Of a stretch of 64,000 bases of DNA, positions 1 through 7,584 are shown in pieces. Made by a program: the position numbers and the translations under genes. The stretch covers positions 62,001-126,000 of the forward strand of contig NZ_JAFLNH010000002.1 in assembly GCF_018361265.1 (NCBI RefSeq), in the 5' to 3' direction. Numbering within the stretch: position 1 is the first letter of the stretch; every line of letters starts with the position of its first letter. Origin of the DNA: Mycobacterium sp. SM1 (GTDB lineage: Bacteria; Actinomycetota; Actinomycetes; Mycobacteriales; Mycobacteriaceae). The notes beneath the pieces are model-generated. The model searched no databases, had not been told where the DNA came from, and worked only from the letters and a program-made list of their open reading frames with translations.

Positions 1-291
1 GCCCTCTGGGTCCTCGATTCGTTGCGGCGGGCCAATCGCTACCCCGAGATCAACCGCGAGCAACTCGACTACCTCAGCTATGGCCGGGTGATGGATACGA
101 CCAGAATGCGAGTCGAACTCGGCTACCACCCCAAGTGGACGACGGCTGAGGCGTTCGACGACTACATCCGCGGCCGAGGTTTGACTCCCATTATCGACCC
201 GCAGTGGGTACGATCCTTGGAAGGTAAGGCGGTGGCGGTAGCGCAGCGCTGGGGGAGCCGAAAACCAATTCCGGGGATTGGGGTTAGGTAA
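1..291 (+). CDS. galE2: NAD-dependent epimerase, C-terminal part (galE2, Rv0501-like)
   Basis: The reading frame is open from the first base and stops at 289-291, so only about 96 C-terminal residues are present and the start lies outside the window. The text (YPEINREQLDYLSYGRVMDT, then a LGYHPKWTTAEAFDDY stretch) is the tail of an extended short-chain dehydrogenase of the UDP-glucose 4-epimerase type, where such a helix closes the substrate domain. The NAD-binding and catalytic YxxxK regions are not visible. The following acyltransferase starts 5 bases after the stop, as expected for the Rv0501-Rv0502 pair, so the two are probably co-transcribed. The name rests mainly on synteny. Confidence 0.75.
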   Translation, partial: ALWVLDSLRRANRYPEINREQLDYLSYGRVMDTTRMRVELGYHPKWTTAEAFDDYIRGRGLTPIIDPQWVRSLEGKAVAVAQRWGSRKPIPGIGVR

Positions 292-296
292 CTATC

Positions 297-1343
297 GTGG
301 CGGCTGAAACCAGGGCCAAAGTCATTCCGCTACGGACGAATACGGGTCGAGCTGCGGGGCAGCGGCGAGCCGAGACGTCGCGACGGCATCCGTCGGCGCT
401 CTCCGATCCCGGCGCCCGGGAACCCACGGAGCAGATCGCTGCCGTGGTGCGCGAAATCGAGCGGCGCCACGGCGTGACGCCGGCAGCGGAGGTACCGCTC
501 AGCAACGCGGCTCGGCGGGTCGCCGCGGTTGCTGAATTCCTTCGGCAGCGGCTGACCGGCGACTACGGCGTGGACGAATTCGGGTTCGACCCGCACTTCA
601 CCAACGCGATCGCCCGGCCTTTGCTGAGGTTCTTTTTCAAGTCCTGGTTCCGGGTCGAGGTCAGTGGTATCGAGAACGTGCCGAGCATCGGCGCCGCGCT
701 GGTGGTGGCCAACCACGCCGGGGTGTTGCCGTTCGACGGGTTGATGGCCTCGATCGCGGTGCACGACAAGCACCCGGCGCATCGCGACCTGCGCCTGCTG
801 AGCGCCGACATGGTATTCGACCTGCCGGTGATCGGCGTGGCGGCCCGAAAGACGGGCTGCACCATGGCATGTGTCACCGATGCGCACCGGCTGCTGAGCG
901 CGGGCGAGCTCACCGCGGTGTTCCCCGAGGGCTACAAGGGCCTGGGCAAGAACTTCAAGGACCGCTACCGATTGCAGCGGTTCGGCCGCGGGGGCTTCGT
1001 GTCGGCGGCACTGCGCACCAAGGCTCCGATCGTGCCGTGCTCGATCGTCGGCTCCGAGGAGATCTACCCGATGCTCGCCGACGTGAGGCTGCTGGCACGG
1101 TTGCTCAATGTGCCGTACTTCCCGATCACGCCGTTGTTCCCGCTGGCCGGTCCCGCCGGGTTGGTGCCGCTGCCGTCGAAATGGCATATCGCGTTTGGCG
1201 AGCCGATCCCCACCGCGGGCTATCAGCCCGGCGACGCCGAGGATCCCATGGTCACCTTCGACTTGACCGATCAGGTGCGCGAGACGATCCAGCAGATGCT
1301 CTACCGCTTGCTGGCCGGCCGGCGCAATATCTTCTTTGGGTGA
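297..1343 (+). CDS. PlsC-family acyltransferase (Rv0502-like)
   Basis: A 348-residue protein starting at GTG, five bases after the epimerase stop. It has a polar N-terminal ~100 residues, then a lysophospholipid acyltransferase domain. An acceptor-type NH motif lies near residue 140 (VANHAGVLPFDG; the catalytic His-Asp spacing is longer than the classical HX4D). The FPEG acyl-acceptor motif is near residue 211 (VFPEGYKGLGK). The likely role is transfer of an acyl group to a glycerolipid or similar acceptor at the inner membrane face; the substrate cannot be read from the sequence. Coupling to galE2 suggests envelope lipid or glycolipid work. No signal peptide is seen. Confidence 0.85.
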   Translation: MAAETRAKVIPLRTNTGRAAGQRRAETSRRHPSALSDPGAREPTEQIAAVVREIERRHGVTPAAEVPLSNAARRVAAVAEFLRQRLTGDYGVDEFGFDPHFTNAIARPLLRFFFKSWFRVEVSGIENVPSIGAALVVANHAGVLPFDGLMASIAVHDKHPAHRDLRLLSADMVFDLPVIGVAARKTGCTMACVTDAHRLLSAGELTAVFPEGYKGLGKNFKDRYRLQRFGRGGFVSAALRTKAPIVPCSIVGSEEIYPMLADVRLLARLLNVPYFPITPLFPLAGPAGLVPLPSKWHIAFGEPIPTAGYQPGDAEDPMVTFDLTDQVRETIQQMLYRLLAGRRNIFFG

Positions 1344-1441
1344 TATTGCATTGCGTCACTGCGCCCGTCGGCGTGCCGCGATGGGAGCGTGTTCGTCGAT
1401 ACCCGCCGCAATATTGTCACCGTCGCCAGTTTTGTGTGCTC

Positions 1442-1474
1442 TACTGGCGTACATCTGGTGTAAATCTGGTGTAA
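1442..1474. repeat. Three tandem 11-bp direct repeats upstream of a small gene
   Basis: Units are TACTGGCGTAC (1442-1452), ATCTGGTGTAA (1453-1463) and ATCTGGTGTAA (1464-1474); the last two are identical. They lie 33 bases before the ATG at 1507, in a 163-base gap that otherwise holds no gene. A spacing of 11 bp puts each unit on the same face of the helix, which would suit an activator or repressor that binds in tandem. No known mycobacterial regulator box is recognised, so function is inference. Confidence 0.6.
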
Positions 1475-1506
1475 ATAACGCCCAGCGCAGTTGAAGGAGC
1501 CGCGGG

Positions 1507-1746
1507 ATGGCGGATCGGGTCGAGCCGTTCTCGGTGGGCATGGCGGTGCGGGTTTATCCGGGAACCGCACTCGAAGAGCCCGGAACCATCATCGAAGACT
1601 TCAGCGACCTGGCCGGCTACGGCGTGGATGTCGGAGACAAGCACATTAGCGCACCGGCGCGGCGGTGGGCCGTCGCGCTCGATACCGGTGGACTGGTATT
1701 CGCCGACAGCGATCAACTCGCCGCCGGCCTTGACGGCAACCCGTAG
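1507..1746 (+). CDS. Small conserved actinobacterial protein, unknown function
   Basis: A 79-residue soluble, acidic protein starting at ATG with a good AAGGAG ribosome site near 1493. The sequence (FSVGMAVRVYPGT near residues 9-21, then EEPGTIIEDFSDLAGYGVDV and RRWAVALDTGGLVFADSDQL) reads like a small beta-barrel of KOW or SH3 type with a conserved RRWAVALD segment. No cysteine or membrane segment is present. It stands alone between the acyltransferase and the convergent cyclopropane synthase. The codon pattern and ribosome site support a real gene; I do not recognise a function. Tandem 11-bp repeats directly upstream may regulate it. Confidence 0.75.
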   Translation: MADRVEPFSVGMAVRVYPGTALEEPGTIIEDFSDLAGYGVDVGDKHISAPARRWAVALDTGGLVFADSDQLAAGLDGNP

Positions 1747-1794
1747 AGCTAAAAAGCGGGCCGCCCCTGGAGCCCAAAAAGCACCGTCGCGCTG

Positions 1795-2667
1795 TCAGGT
1801 CCGCTTGACCAAGGTGAACTGGCAAACGTCGGTGTAGCCGTTGCGGAAAAGCTCGGCGCAACCGGTGAGGTACTTCAGGTAGCGCTCATAAACCTCTTCG
1901 GACTGGATCGCAATGGCCTCGTCCTTGTGCGCTGCCAGCGCCGCCGCCCAGGTGTCCAGCGTCCGCGCGTAGTGCAACCGCAGCGGTTGCACGAGGTCGA
2001 CCTCGAACCCGGCTTTGGTCGCATGCTCCTCGACCTCGGCCGCCTTCGGCAAATAGCCGCCGGGAAAGATCTCCTCCATGATGAATTTGATGAACCGCAA
2101 CAGCCTCATGGTGAGCTTGAGCTGGCGCTTGCGGGCATCCTCGTCGCTGACCCTAACTATGGTGTGCAACAGCATGACGCCGTCGGCCGGCAGCACTTCG
2201 TAGGCCATGCGGAAAAAGGCGTCGTATCGATCGGCGCCGAAGTGCTCGAACGCGCCGATCGACACGATCCGGTCCACCGGATCGTGGAATTGCTCCCAAC
2301 CAGCCAGCCGCACGTCCTTCACGCGCGGGCTGTCCAGTGCGGCGAACATCTGCTCGACATGGACCTGCTGATTCTTGCTGAGCGTCAGCCCGATCACGTT
2401 GACGTCGTAGCGTTCGACCGCGCGCTTCAGCGTGGCACCCCAGCCGCACCCGATGTCAAGCAGTGTCATCCCCGGGCGCAGCCCGAGCTTGCCTAGGGAC
2501 AGGTCGATCTTGGCTAGCTGCGCCTCTTCCAGAGTCATGTCCTCGCGTTCGAAGTACGCGCAGCTGTAGGTCTGGGTGGGATCCAGGAAAAGCCGGTAGA
2601 AGTCGTCGGAGAGGTCATAGTGCGACTGAACGTCGTCGAAGTGTGGCGTGAGGTCGGCGCGCTTCAC
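1795..2667 (-). CDS. Mycolic acid cyclopropane synthase, CmaA1-like, at the cmaA2 locus
   Basis: A 290-residue SAM-dependent methyltransferase with a GTG start. The SAM-binding motif LLDIGCGWG lies near residues 69-77, with the family signatures TYSCAYFE (near 33-40), GAFEHFG and EIFPGGYLP. It transfers the SAM methyl carbon to a double bond of a meromycolate chain on acyl carrier protein. Synteny with Rv0503c predicts cmaA2. The text, however (PHFDDVQSHYDLSDDFYRLF, KLGLRPGMTLLDIGCGWGAT, ALQSEEVYERYLKYLTGCAE-type tail), is closer to what I recall of CmaA1. Cis versus trans specificity and ring position therefore cannot be assumed. It is followed on the same strand by serB1-side genes transcribed in the same direction. 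Confidence 0.9.
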   Translation of the reverse strand: MKRADLTPHFDDVQSHYDLSDDFYRLFLDPTQTYSCAYFEREDMTLEEAQLAKIDLSLGKLGLRPGMTLLDIGCGWGATLKRAVERYDVNVIGLTLSKNQQVHVEQMFAALDSPRVKDVRLAGWEQFHDPVDRIVSIGAFEHFGADRYDAFFRMAYEVLPADGVMLLHTIVRVSDEDARKRQLKLTMRLLRFIKFIMEEIFPGGYLPKAAEVEEHATKAGFEVDLVQPLRLHYARTLDTWAAALAAHKDEAIAIQSEEVYERYLKYLTGCAELFRNGYTDVCQFTLVKRT

Positions 2668-2709
2668 CCCTGAGCAGCCCCCTGTCTGATCATTCGATCG
2701 CAGTTGACG

Positions 2710-3222
2710 CTAAGCTCCGCTGCGGATCGACGCAACAGCGGCCGCCGTCGCGGCCGCGTCGGCTTCTTGGTGTCTGGCCTCTCCGAGCATGGTGACGACG
2801 CTGGTCACCACCGGGTTGCCGTCGGCATCGGTGACCTCGCTGCGGATCTCGGTGATGACGGTGCCGTGGGATTCGATGACGGAGTCCAGATAGGCGTCGA
2901 AGTACAGCCGGTCGTGCGCCAGGATCGGTCGATGGTAGGTGAACTTTTGGTCGCGGTGGATTACCCGGGCGATGTTGATCGGGATGTCGAATTTGGTGAA
3001 CAACTCAAGCTGCACGCGCCGGCCGGCGATGGCGAGGAAGGTCAGCGGCGCCACCAGCGCCGGGTAGCCCGCCTCGGCCGCAGCCGCCTCGTCGTAGTGC
3101 GCCGGATGCTCGTTTTTGACCGCCCGTGCGAATTCGCGGATCTTTTCGCGCCCGACATCGAAGTAGTCTGGGAATCGGTAATGCTTGCCGATGAGGTCTC
3201 GGGCTTCATCGGGAACTGTCAT
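2710..3222 (-). CDS. MaoC-like/FAS1-type dehydratase domain protein (Rv0504c-like)
   Basis: A 170-residue hot-dog-fold protein of the kind found in HadA/HadC, the (3R)-hydroxyacyl-ACP dehydratase subunits of mycolate synthesis. Seen: [28 protein letters not shown] at the N-terminus, [28 protein letters not shown] and [16 protein letters not shown]. HadA-type subunits lack the catalytic Asp-His pair and need a partner such as HadB. No partner is adjacent, so it may be a stand-alone paralogue. I chose the ATG at 3222 because this gives the family length (Rv0504c is about 166 residues). The open frame runs on upstream through a 60-bp tandem repeat but is repetitive there. It lies just upstream of the cyclopropane synthase. 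Confidence 0.85.
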   Translation of the reverse strand: MTVPDEARDLIGKHYRFPDYFDVGREKIREFARAVKNEHPAHYDEAAAAEAGYPALVAPLTFLAIAGRRVQLELFTKFDIPINIARVIHRDQKFTYHRPILAHDRLYFDAYLDSVIESHGTVITEIRSEVTDADGNPVVTSVVTMLGEARHQEADAAATAAAVASIRSGA

Positions 3223-3299
3223 CCGGGTGGTCTCCGCTCGCGTGGGGGGCTCAGCTGGGCAGCTTATCAGCGTGGCCGCCGGCTCAAGGGAAAGGCGCA

Positions 3300-3471
3300 C
3301 GCGGTCGGTGCGCCCCTCGCGCGCTAGCCGCGCTCGTGGCGACGCGACACGGGGCTGGTCGCGGTCGGTGCGCCCCTCGCGCGCTAGCCGCGCTCGTGGC
3401 GACGCGACACGGGGCTGGTCGCGGTCGGTGCGCCCCTCGCGCGCTAGCCGCGCTCGTGGCGACGCGACACG
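3300..3471. repeat. 60-bp tandem repeat, about 2.9 copies (MIRU-like)
   Basis: Units at 3301-3360 and 3361-3420 are identical; a third (3421-3471) matches for about 51 bases before diverging. The third copy contains the last codons and stop of serB1 (minus strand, stop at 3444-3446). The other two copies therefore repeat the serB1 tail sequence in the gap before the dehydratase gene. Unit size, location between two co-directional genes and overlap with a stop codon fit the mycobacterial interspersed repetitive unit (MIRU) type of locus. Copy number is likely to vary between strains. Confidence 0.9.
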
Positions 3472-4412
3472 GCGGCGGCTAGCGCTCCTCCGGCAGCGCC
3501 CAGCGCCAGCGCCGAGGGCACCCCGATCCGCGCGGCTCTGCGGGCGTGCCGGAAATCGCGGATTTCCCAACCGCGTTCGCGGGCTACGCTGCGCAGGCGC
3601 GCATCGGGGTTTATCGCGACCGCCGTCCCGACGATCGACAACAACGGCACATCGTTGTAGCTGTCGGAGTAGGCGGTGCAGCGCTTGAGGTTGAGCCCCT
3701 CCCGGATTGCGAGCGAGCGTACCGCGTGGGCTTTGCCGCTGCCGTGCAGGATTTCGCCGACCAGCCTGCCGGTGAATACCCCGCCGACCGATTCGGCGAC
3801 GGTGCCCAGCGCCCCGGTCAGGCCGAGTCGGCGAGCGATGGTCACCGCAAGCTCATAAGGCGTGGCCGTCACTAGCCACACCTGCTGGCCCGCGTCAAGG
3901 TGCATCTGCGCGAGTTCGCGAGTACCGGCGAAGATTTTATCGGCGATGATCTCGTCGTAAATCTCCTCGCCGAGGGCCGTCAGCTCGCTGGTGGAGCGGC
4001 CTTCGATGAACGCCAGCGCCTTGCTTCGTCCCGCGGCGACGTCGTCGGGGTTCTCTCCGAGCAGCTGAAACTTGGCCTGGGCGTACACGAACCTGAGAAC
4101 GTCGCGATAGGTGAAGTACTTGCGGGCGGCCAGCCCCCGGCCGAAGTGCAGCAGCGAGGAGCCCTGCACCAGCGTGTTATCCACATCGAAAAATGCTGCG
4201 GCGGTCAGGTCGACAGGCGGCTGGGTGTCCCCGGGGCGCAGATCATCGAGGGCCCGGTCGGCGCTGGCGTTGGCGGCCAGCGTCTCGAGGTCGACGCGGA
4301 CGGGGCCTGCGCCGGCCGGCTCGGAGCCCTGGACGCCGGCGGCGTCCCCGCTACCCGGGCCGGCGGGCCGGGTGCCGCCGGCGGCCGTGCTGCCCGAGTC
4401 GGTGGAAGTCAT
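3444..4412 (-). CDS. serB1: HAD-family phosphatase SerB1 (Rv0505c-like)
   Basis: A 322-residue HAD-IB hydrolase. The first ~68 residues are a low-complexity Gly/Ala/Pro-rich leader. Motif [12 protein letters not shown] has its Asp nucleophile near residue 76. Motif II is VTATPYEL, the motif III lysine sits in [10 protein letters not shown], and motif IV is [12 protein letters not shown]. Family members dephosphorylate phosphoserine or related phosphomonoesters; the M. tuberculosis gene is annotated as phosphoserine phosphatase, but substrate is uncertain. The C-terminus has a hydrophobic stretch ([20 protein letters not shown]) that may touch the membrane. The ATG at 4412 is preceded by a strong GGAGG site at 4417-4422. 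The last codons lie inside a 60-bp tandem repeat. Confidence 0.9.
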   Translation of the reverse strand: MTSTDSGSTAAGGTRPAGPGSGDAAGVQGSEPAGAGPVRVDLETLAANASADRALDDLRPGDTQPPVDLTAAAFFDVDNTLVQGSSLLHFGRGLAARKYFTYRDVLRFVYAQAKFQLLGENPDDVAAGRSKALAFIEGRSTSELTALGEEIYDEIIADKIFAGTRELAQMHLDAGQQVWLVTATPYELAVTIARRLGLTGALGTVAESVGGVFTGRLVGEILHGSGKAHAVRSLAIREGLNLKRCTAYSDSYNDVPLLSIVGTAVAINPDARLRSVARERGWEIRDFRHARRAARIGVPSALALGAAGGALAAAVSRRHERG

Positions 4413-4820
4413 CACGGACCTCCTAATCTGTGCGCCCGCGAAGATGAGTACGGTTGCCAGTTCAGTTGCCAGTTCAACAGTATCCGGCCAGCTGGCAAAC
4501 GGGGCGGTGTGGCCGTCGACACCGATGGCCACCCGGCGCCAAAGCTCGGGGTTGCTGTGTCGATGAACGGCTTGAAGCGCCGATGATCGCCTTGAACCGT
4601 TGCGATGCCGCCCATAGTGCCGGTAGTGCGCGTGCGGCCAGGTAGCACGGCGCCGTCAAACGTGGCGTATCCGATTCCCGGTGCGCCTGCCGGTGTCCGT
4701 CAAGCGCGACAACCACCGGGTGACGGCGTGCCCTGTGCCGCCAAAGACGCAGGGTTGCGCCGCCATGCCGAACACCGCCATACCGAGCACTCAGGCTTGA
4801 GCCGCTGCCACACTGGTCTC
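4413..4820. other. 408-base gap between divergent serB1 and glutaredoxin-like gene
   Basis: No gene is supported here. M. tuberculosis carries mmpS2-mmpL2 at this position; nothing resembling an RND transporter remains. The serB1 ribosome site lies at the left edge. The gap should contain divergent promoters for serB1 and for the glutaredoxin-like gene, but I cannot point to convincing -10/-35 boxes. Confidence 0.5.
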
Positions 4821-5081
4821 ATGAGCCGTCCGCAGGTGCAGTTGCTGACCCGCGCCGGGTGCGTGATTTGCGCGCGGGTGCAGGCGCGGCTGGCTGAACT
4901 GGCCGACGAGCTGAACTTTGACCTGTCGGTCACCGACGTCGACTCCGCTGCGCAGCTGGGCAATCCGGCGCTGCGGGCCCAGTTCGGCGACCGGCTGCCG
5001 GTGATCTTGCTGGACGGCCGCGAGCACAGCTATTGGGAGGTCGACGAGGCCCGGCTGCGCGCCGATCTGGCCGCCCGCTGA
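4821..5081 (+). CDS. Glutaredoxin-like (DUF836) protein (Rv0508-like)
   Basis: An 86-residue thioredoxin-fold protein. It opens QVQLLTRAGCVICARV with a CxxC redox pair at residues ~14 and 17, then the family's GDRLPVILLDGREHSYWEVDE segment, where the cis-proline follows DRL. It is probably a small cytosolic thiol oxidoreductase using mycothiol or a similar donor; the partner is unknown. The start chosen is ATG 4821, which gives the compact domain without an extension. It sits 138 bases before hemA in the same direction, as in M. tuberculosis. Glutamyl-tRNA reductase uses an active-site Cys, so a redox link is possible but speculative. Confidence 0.85.
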   Translation: MSRPQVQLLTRAGCVICARVQARLAELADELNFDLSVTDVDSAAQLGNPALRAQFGDRLPVILLDGREHSYWEVDEARLRADLAAR

Positions 5082-5219
5082 CCCCCCCACATCGAGCCCT
5101 CCGGATCGGCTGCCAACGACAGCGGCGGCGGGCCGGAAATTTGGTACCCCACCTCGTCAACGTCTACCGTGGAGTCAATCCACTGGTGCAAGCAAGGGAG
5201 CAGGCCAGGTGATGTTTTC

Positions 5220-6608
5220 GTGAGTGTCCTGCTCTTCGGGGTGTCGCACCGCAGCGCGCCGGTGGCGGTTCTGGAGCAGCTGAGCACCGACGAAGCTGAC
5301 CGGGTCAAGATCATCGACCGGGTGCTGCAGTCACCGCTGGTGACCGAGGCGATGCTGCTGTCGACGTGCAACCGGGTCGAGGTGTACGCGGTGGTGGACG
5401 CGTTCCACGGCGGGCTGTCGGCGATCGGCCAGGTGCTCTCCGAGCATTCCGGCATGTCGATGGCGGAGTTGACCCGCTACGCCTACGTGCGCTACAGCGA
5501 AGCCGCCGTTGAGCACCTGTTCGCGGTCGCCAGCGGCCTGGATTCGGCGGTGATCGGCGAGCAGCAGGTGCTGGGGCAGGTGCGACGGGCTTACGCCACC
5601 GCCGAGGCCAACCGCAGCGTCGGCCGGGTGCTGCATGAGCTGGCCCAGCGGGCGCTGGCGGTCGGCAAGCGGGTGCACACCGAGACCGCGATCGACGCCG
5701 CCGGCGCCTCAGTGGTGTCGGTCGCGGTGGGGATGGCCGAGAACAAGCTGGGCGGGCTCGCCGGCAAGACCGTGGTGGTCGTCGGTGCCGGGGCCATGGG
5801 CGCGCTGTCGGTGGCGCACCTGACCCGGCTCGGTGTCGGCCACGTCCGCGTCGTCAACCGGTCGTTGCCCCGCGCGCAGCGGCTGGCCCGCAAGGTTCGC
5901 GAATCGGGCACGCGCGCCGAGGCGCTCACTCTCGATGACCTGCCCGGCGCTCTCTCCGACGCCGACATGGTGGTCAGCTGCACCGGGGCGGTGCGTCCGG
6001 TGGTGTCGCTGGCCGATGTCCACCACGCGCTGGCCGCGGCGCGCCGCGATGAAGCAGCCCGGCCCCTGGTGATCTGCGATCTGGGGATGCCGCGCGACGT
6101 GGATCCGGCGGTGGCGGGTTTACCCGGGGTGTGGGTCGTCGACATGGATCGCATCCAACACGAGCCGTCGGCCCGCGCGGCGACGGCCGACGTCGACGCC
6201 GCCCGCCGCATTGTCGCCACCGAGGTTGCCACCTACCTGGCCGGACAGCGGATGGCGGAGGTGACCCCGACGGTGACCGCGCTGCGTCAGCGGGCCGCTG
6301 ACGTGGTAGAAGCGGAGTTACTGCGCCTGCAAAACCGGCTGCCGGACCTGGATCCCGCCCAACGCGACGAGGTCGCCCGCACCGTGCGCAGGGTGGTGGA
6401 CAAGTTGCTGCATGCGCCCACCGTGCGGATCAAGCAGTTGGCCAGCGCGCCCGGCGGCGACAGCTACGCCGAGGCGCTGCGTGAGCTGTTCGAACTCGAC
6501 CAGACCGCCGTCGACGCCGTTGCCACGGCGGGCGAATTGCCAATGGTGTCAACTGAATTTGACGCCGGTGCCGCCCGGGCAAACAGCAGAAGACGATCTA
6601 TCGACTAG
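5220..6608 (+). CDS. hemA: Glutamyl-tRNA reductase HemA
   Basis: A 462-residue enzyme reducing Glu-tRNA(Glu) to glutamate-1-semialdehyde with NADPH, the first step of C5 heme synthesis. The catalytic Cys lies in [12 protein letters not shown] (residue 50). The signature [24 protein letters not shown] follows near residue 100-125, and the Rossmann motif [12 protein letters not shown] near 190. A C-terminal dimerisation helix holds [13 protein letters not shown] at 5220 is chosen because it gives the family N-terminus [14 protein letters not shown] and has an AGGTGAT site seven bases before. It heads the hemA-hemC-hemD-hemB operon. Length matches M. tuberculosis HemA (about 468). Confidence 0.97.
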   Translation: MSVLLFGVSHRSAPVAVLEQLSTDEADRVKIIDRVLQSPLVTEAMLLSTCNRVEVYAVVDAFHGGLSAIGQVLSEHSGMSMAELTRYAYVRYSEAAVEHLFAVASGLDSAVIGEQQVLGQVRRAYATAEANRSVGRVLHELAQRALAVGKRVHTETAIDAAGASVVSVAVGMAENKLGGLAGKTVVVVGAGAMGALSVAHLTRLGVGHVRVVNRSLPRAQRLARKVRESGTRAEALTLDDLPGALSDADMVVSCTGAVRPVVSLADVHHALAAARRDEAARPLVICDLGMPRDVDPAVAGLPGVWVVDMDRIQHEPSARAATADVDAARRIVATEVATYLAGQRMAEVTPTVTALRQRAADVVEAELLRLQNRLPDLDPAQRDEVARTVRRVVDKLLHAPTVRIKQLASAPGGDSYAEALRELFELDQTAVDAVATAGELPMVSTEFDAGAARANSRRRSID

Positions 6609-6621
6609 CCGATTGACCGAC

Positions 6622-7548
6622 GTGATCCGGATAGGCACCCGGGGCAGCCGATTGGCCACCACACAGGCCGCCACCATCCGAGACGCCCTGATCGCCAAGG
6701 GGCATCCTGCGGAGCTGGTGGTCATCACCACAGCGGGAGACCGCTCGTCGGCACCAATAGCCGAGCTCGGGGTGGGGGTGTTCACCACTGCGCTGCGGGA
6801 GGCCATCATGGACGGCCGGGTCGATGCCGCCGTGCACTCGCACAAGGATCTGCCCACCGCCACCGATCCGCGGCTTACGGTCGCGGCGATCCCCCAGCGG
6901 GATGACCCCCGCGACGCCGTTGTCGCCCGCGATGGGCTGTTGCTGGCGGAACTACCGGCGGGCTCGGTGGTGGGCACCTCGTCGCCGCGACGGGCCGCAC
7001 AGCTTAGAGCATTGGGTCTCGGTTTGGAAATCCGCCCCCTGCGAGGCAACCTAGATACCAGGTTGAACAGGGTACGCAGTGGTGATGTCGATGCCATCGT
7101 GGTGGCCCGGGCGGGTCTGGCCCGGTTGGGTCGCCTCGATGATGTCACCGAGACTCTGGAGCCGGTGCAGATGGTGCCCGCGCCGGCGCAGGGTGCGCTG
7201 GCGGTCGAGTGCGGCGTCCGCAATACCGACTTGGCCGCGCTGTTGGCGGAGTTGGACGACGCCGGCACCCGCGCGGCCGTTACCGCGGAACGGGCCCTGC
7301 TCGCCGAACTGGAGGCGGGTTGCTCCGCACCGGTGGGTGCCATCGCCGAGGTGGTTGAGTCCATCGATGAGGACGGCCGAGTCTTCGAGGAATTGTCGCT
7401 GCACGGCTGTGTGGCGGCGCTGGATGGATCCGACGTGATCCGCGCGTCCGGCATCGGCAGCCCGGGCCGGGCACGAGAGCTGGGGCTCTCGGTGGCCGGG
7501 GAGCTGTTTGCGCTGGGGGCACGGAAGCTGATGGCCGGTGCGCGGTGA
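6622..7548 (+). CDS. hemC: Porphobilinogen deaminase HemC
   Basis: A 308-residue hydroxymethylbilane synthase that joins four porphobilinogens. Seen: [15 protein letters not shown] at the N-terminus, the [12 protein letters not shown] catalytic-Asp region near 68-79, [13 protein letters not shown] near 118-130, and the cofactor-binding Cys in [10 protein letters not shown] (residue 234), which carries the dipyrromethane primer. Two starts are possible, TTG 6613 and GTG 6622; I chose GTG because it gives the family N-terminus directly. It follows the hemA stop by 13 bases, so it is translationally close to hemA. The product feeds HemD, encoded next. Confidence 0.96.
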   Translation: MIRIGTRGSRLATTQAATIRDALIAKGHPAELVVITTAGDRSSAPIAELGVGVFTTALREAIMDGRVDAAVHSHKDLPTATDPRLTVAAIPQRDDPRDAVVARDGLLLAELPAGSVVGTSSPRRAAQLRALGLGLEIRPLRGNLDTRLNRVRSGDVDAIVVARAGLARLGRLDDVTETLEPVQMVPAPAQGALAVECGVRNTDLAALLAELDDAGTRAAVTAERALLAELEAGCSAPVGAIAEVVESIDEDGRVFEELSLHGCVAALDGSDVIRASGIGSPGRARELGLSVAGELFALGARKLMAGAR

Positions 7549-7584
7549 GATCCCGCGTGAGGAAGTGATACTGGGAGCACGCAC

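Noticed and set aside
330..1187. Long minus-strand open frame opposite the acyltransferase gene
   Set aside because: It mirrors the codon structure of a clear gene, has no domain and no ribosome site. High-GC genomes produce many such antisense frames, as also at 6549-8234 and 29352-31265.
3223..3570. 116-residue N-terminal extension of the Rv0504c-like dehydratase
   Set aside because: The frame is open only because the 60-bp repeat lacks stops in it (a 20-residue period results). The family length and N-terminus fit the ATG at 3222.
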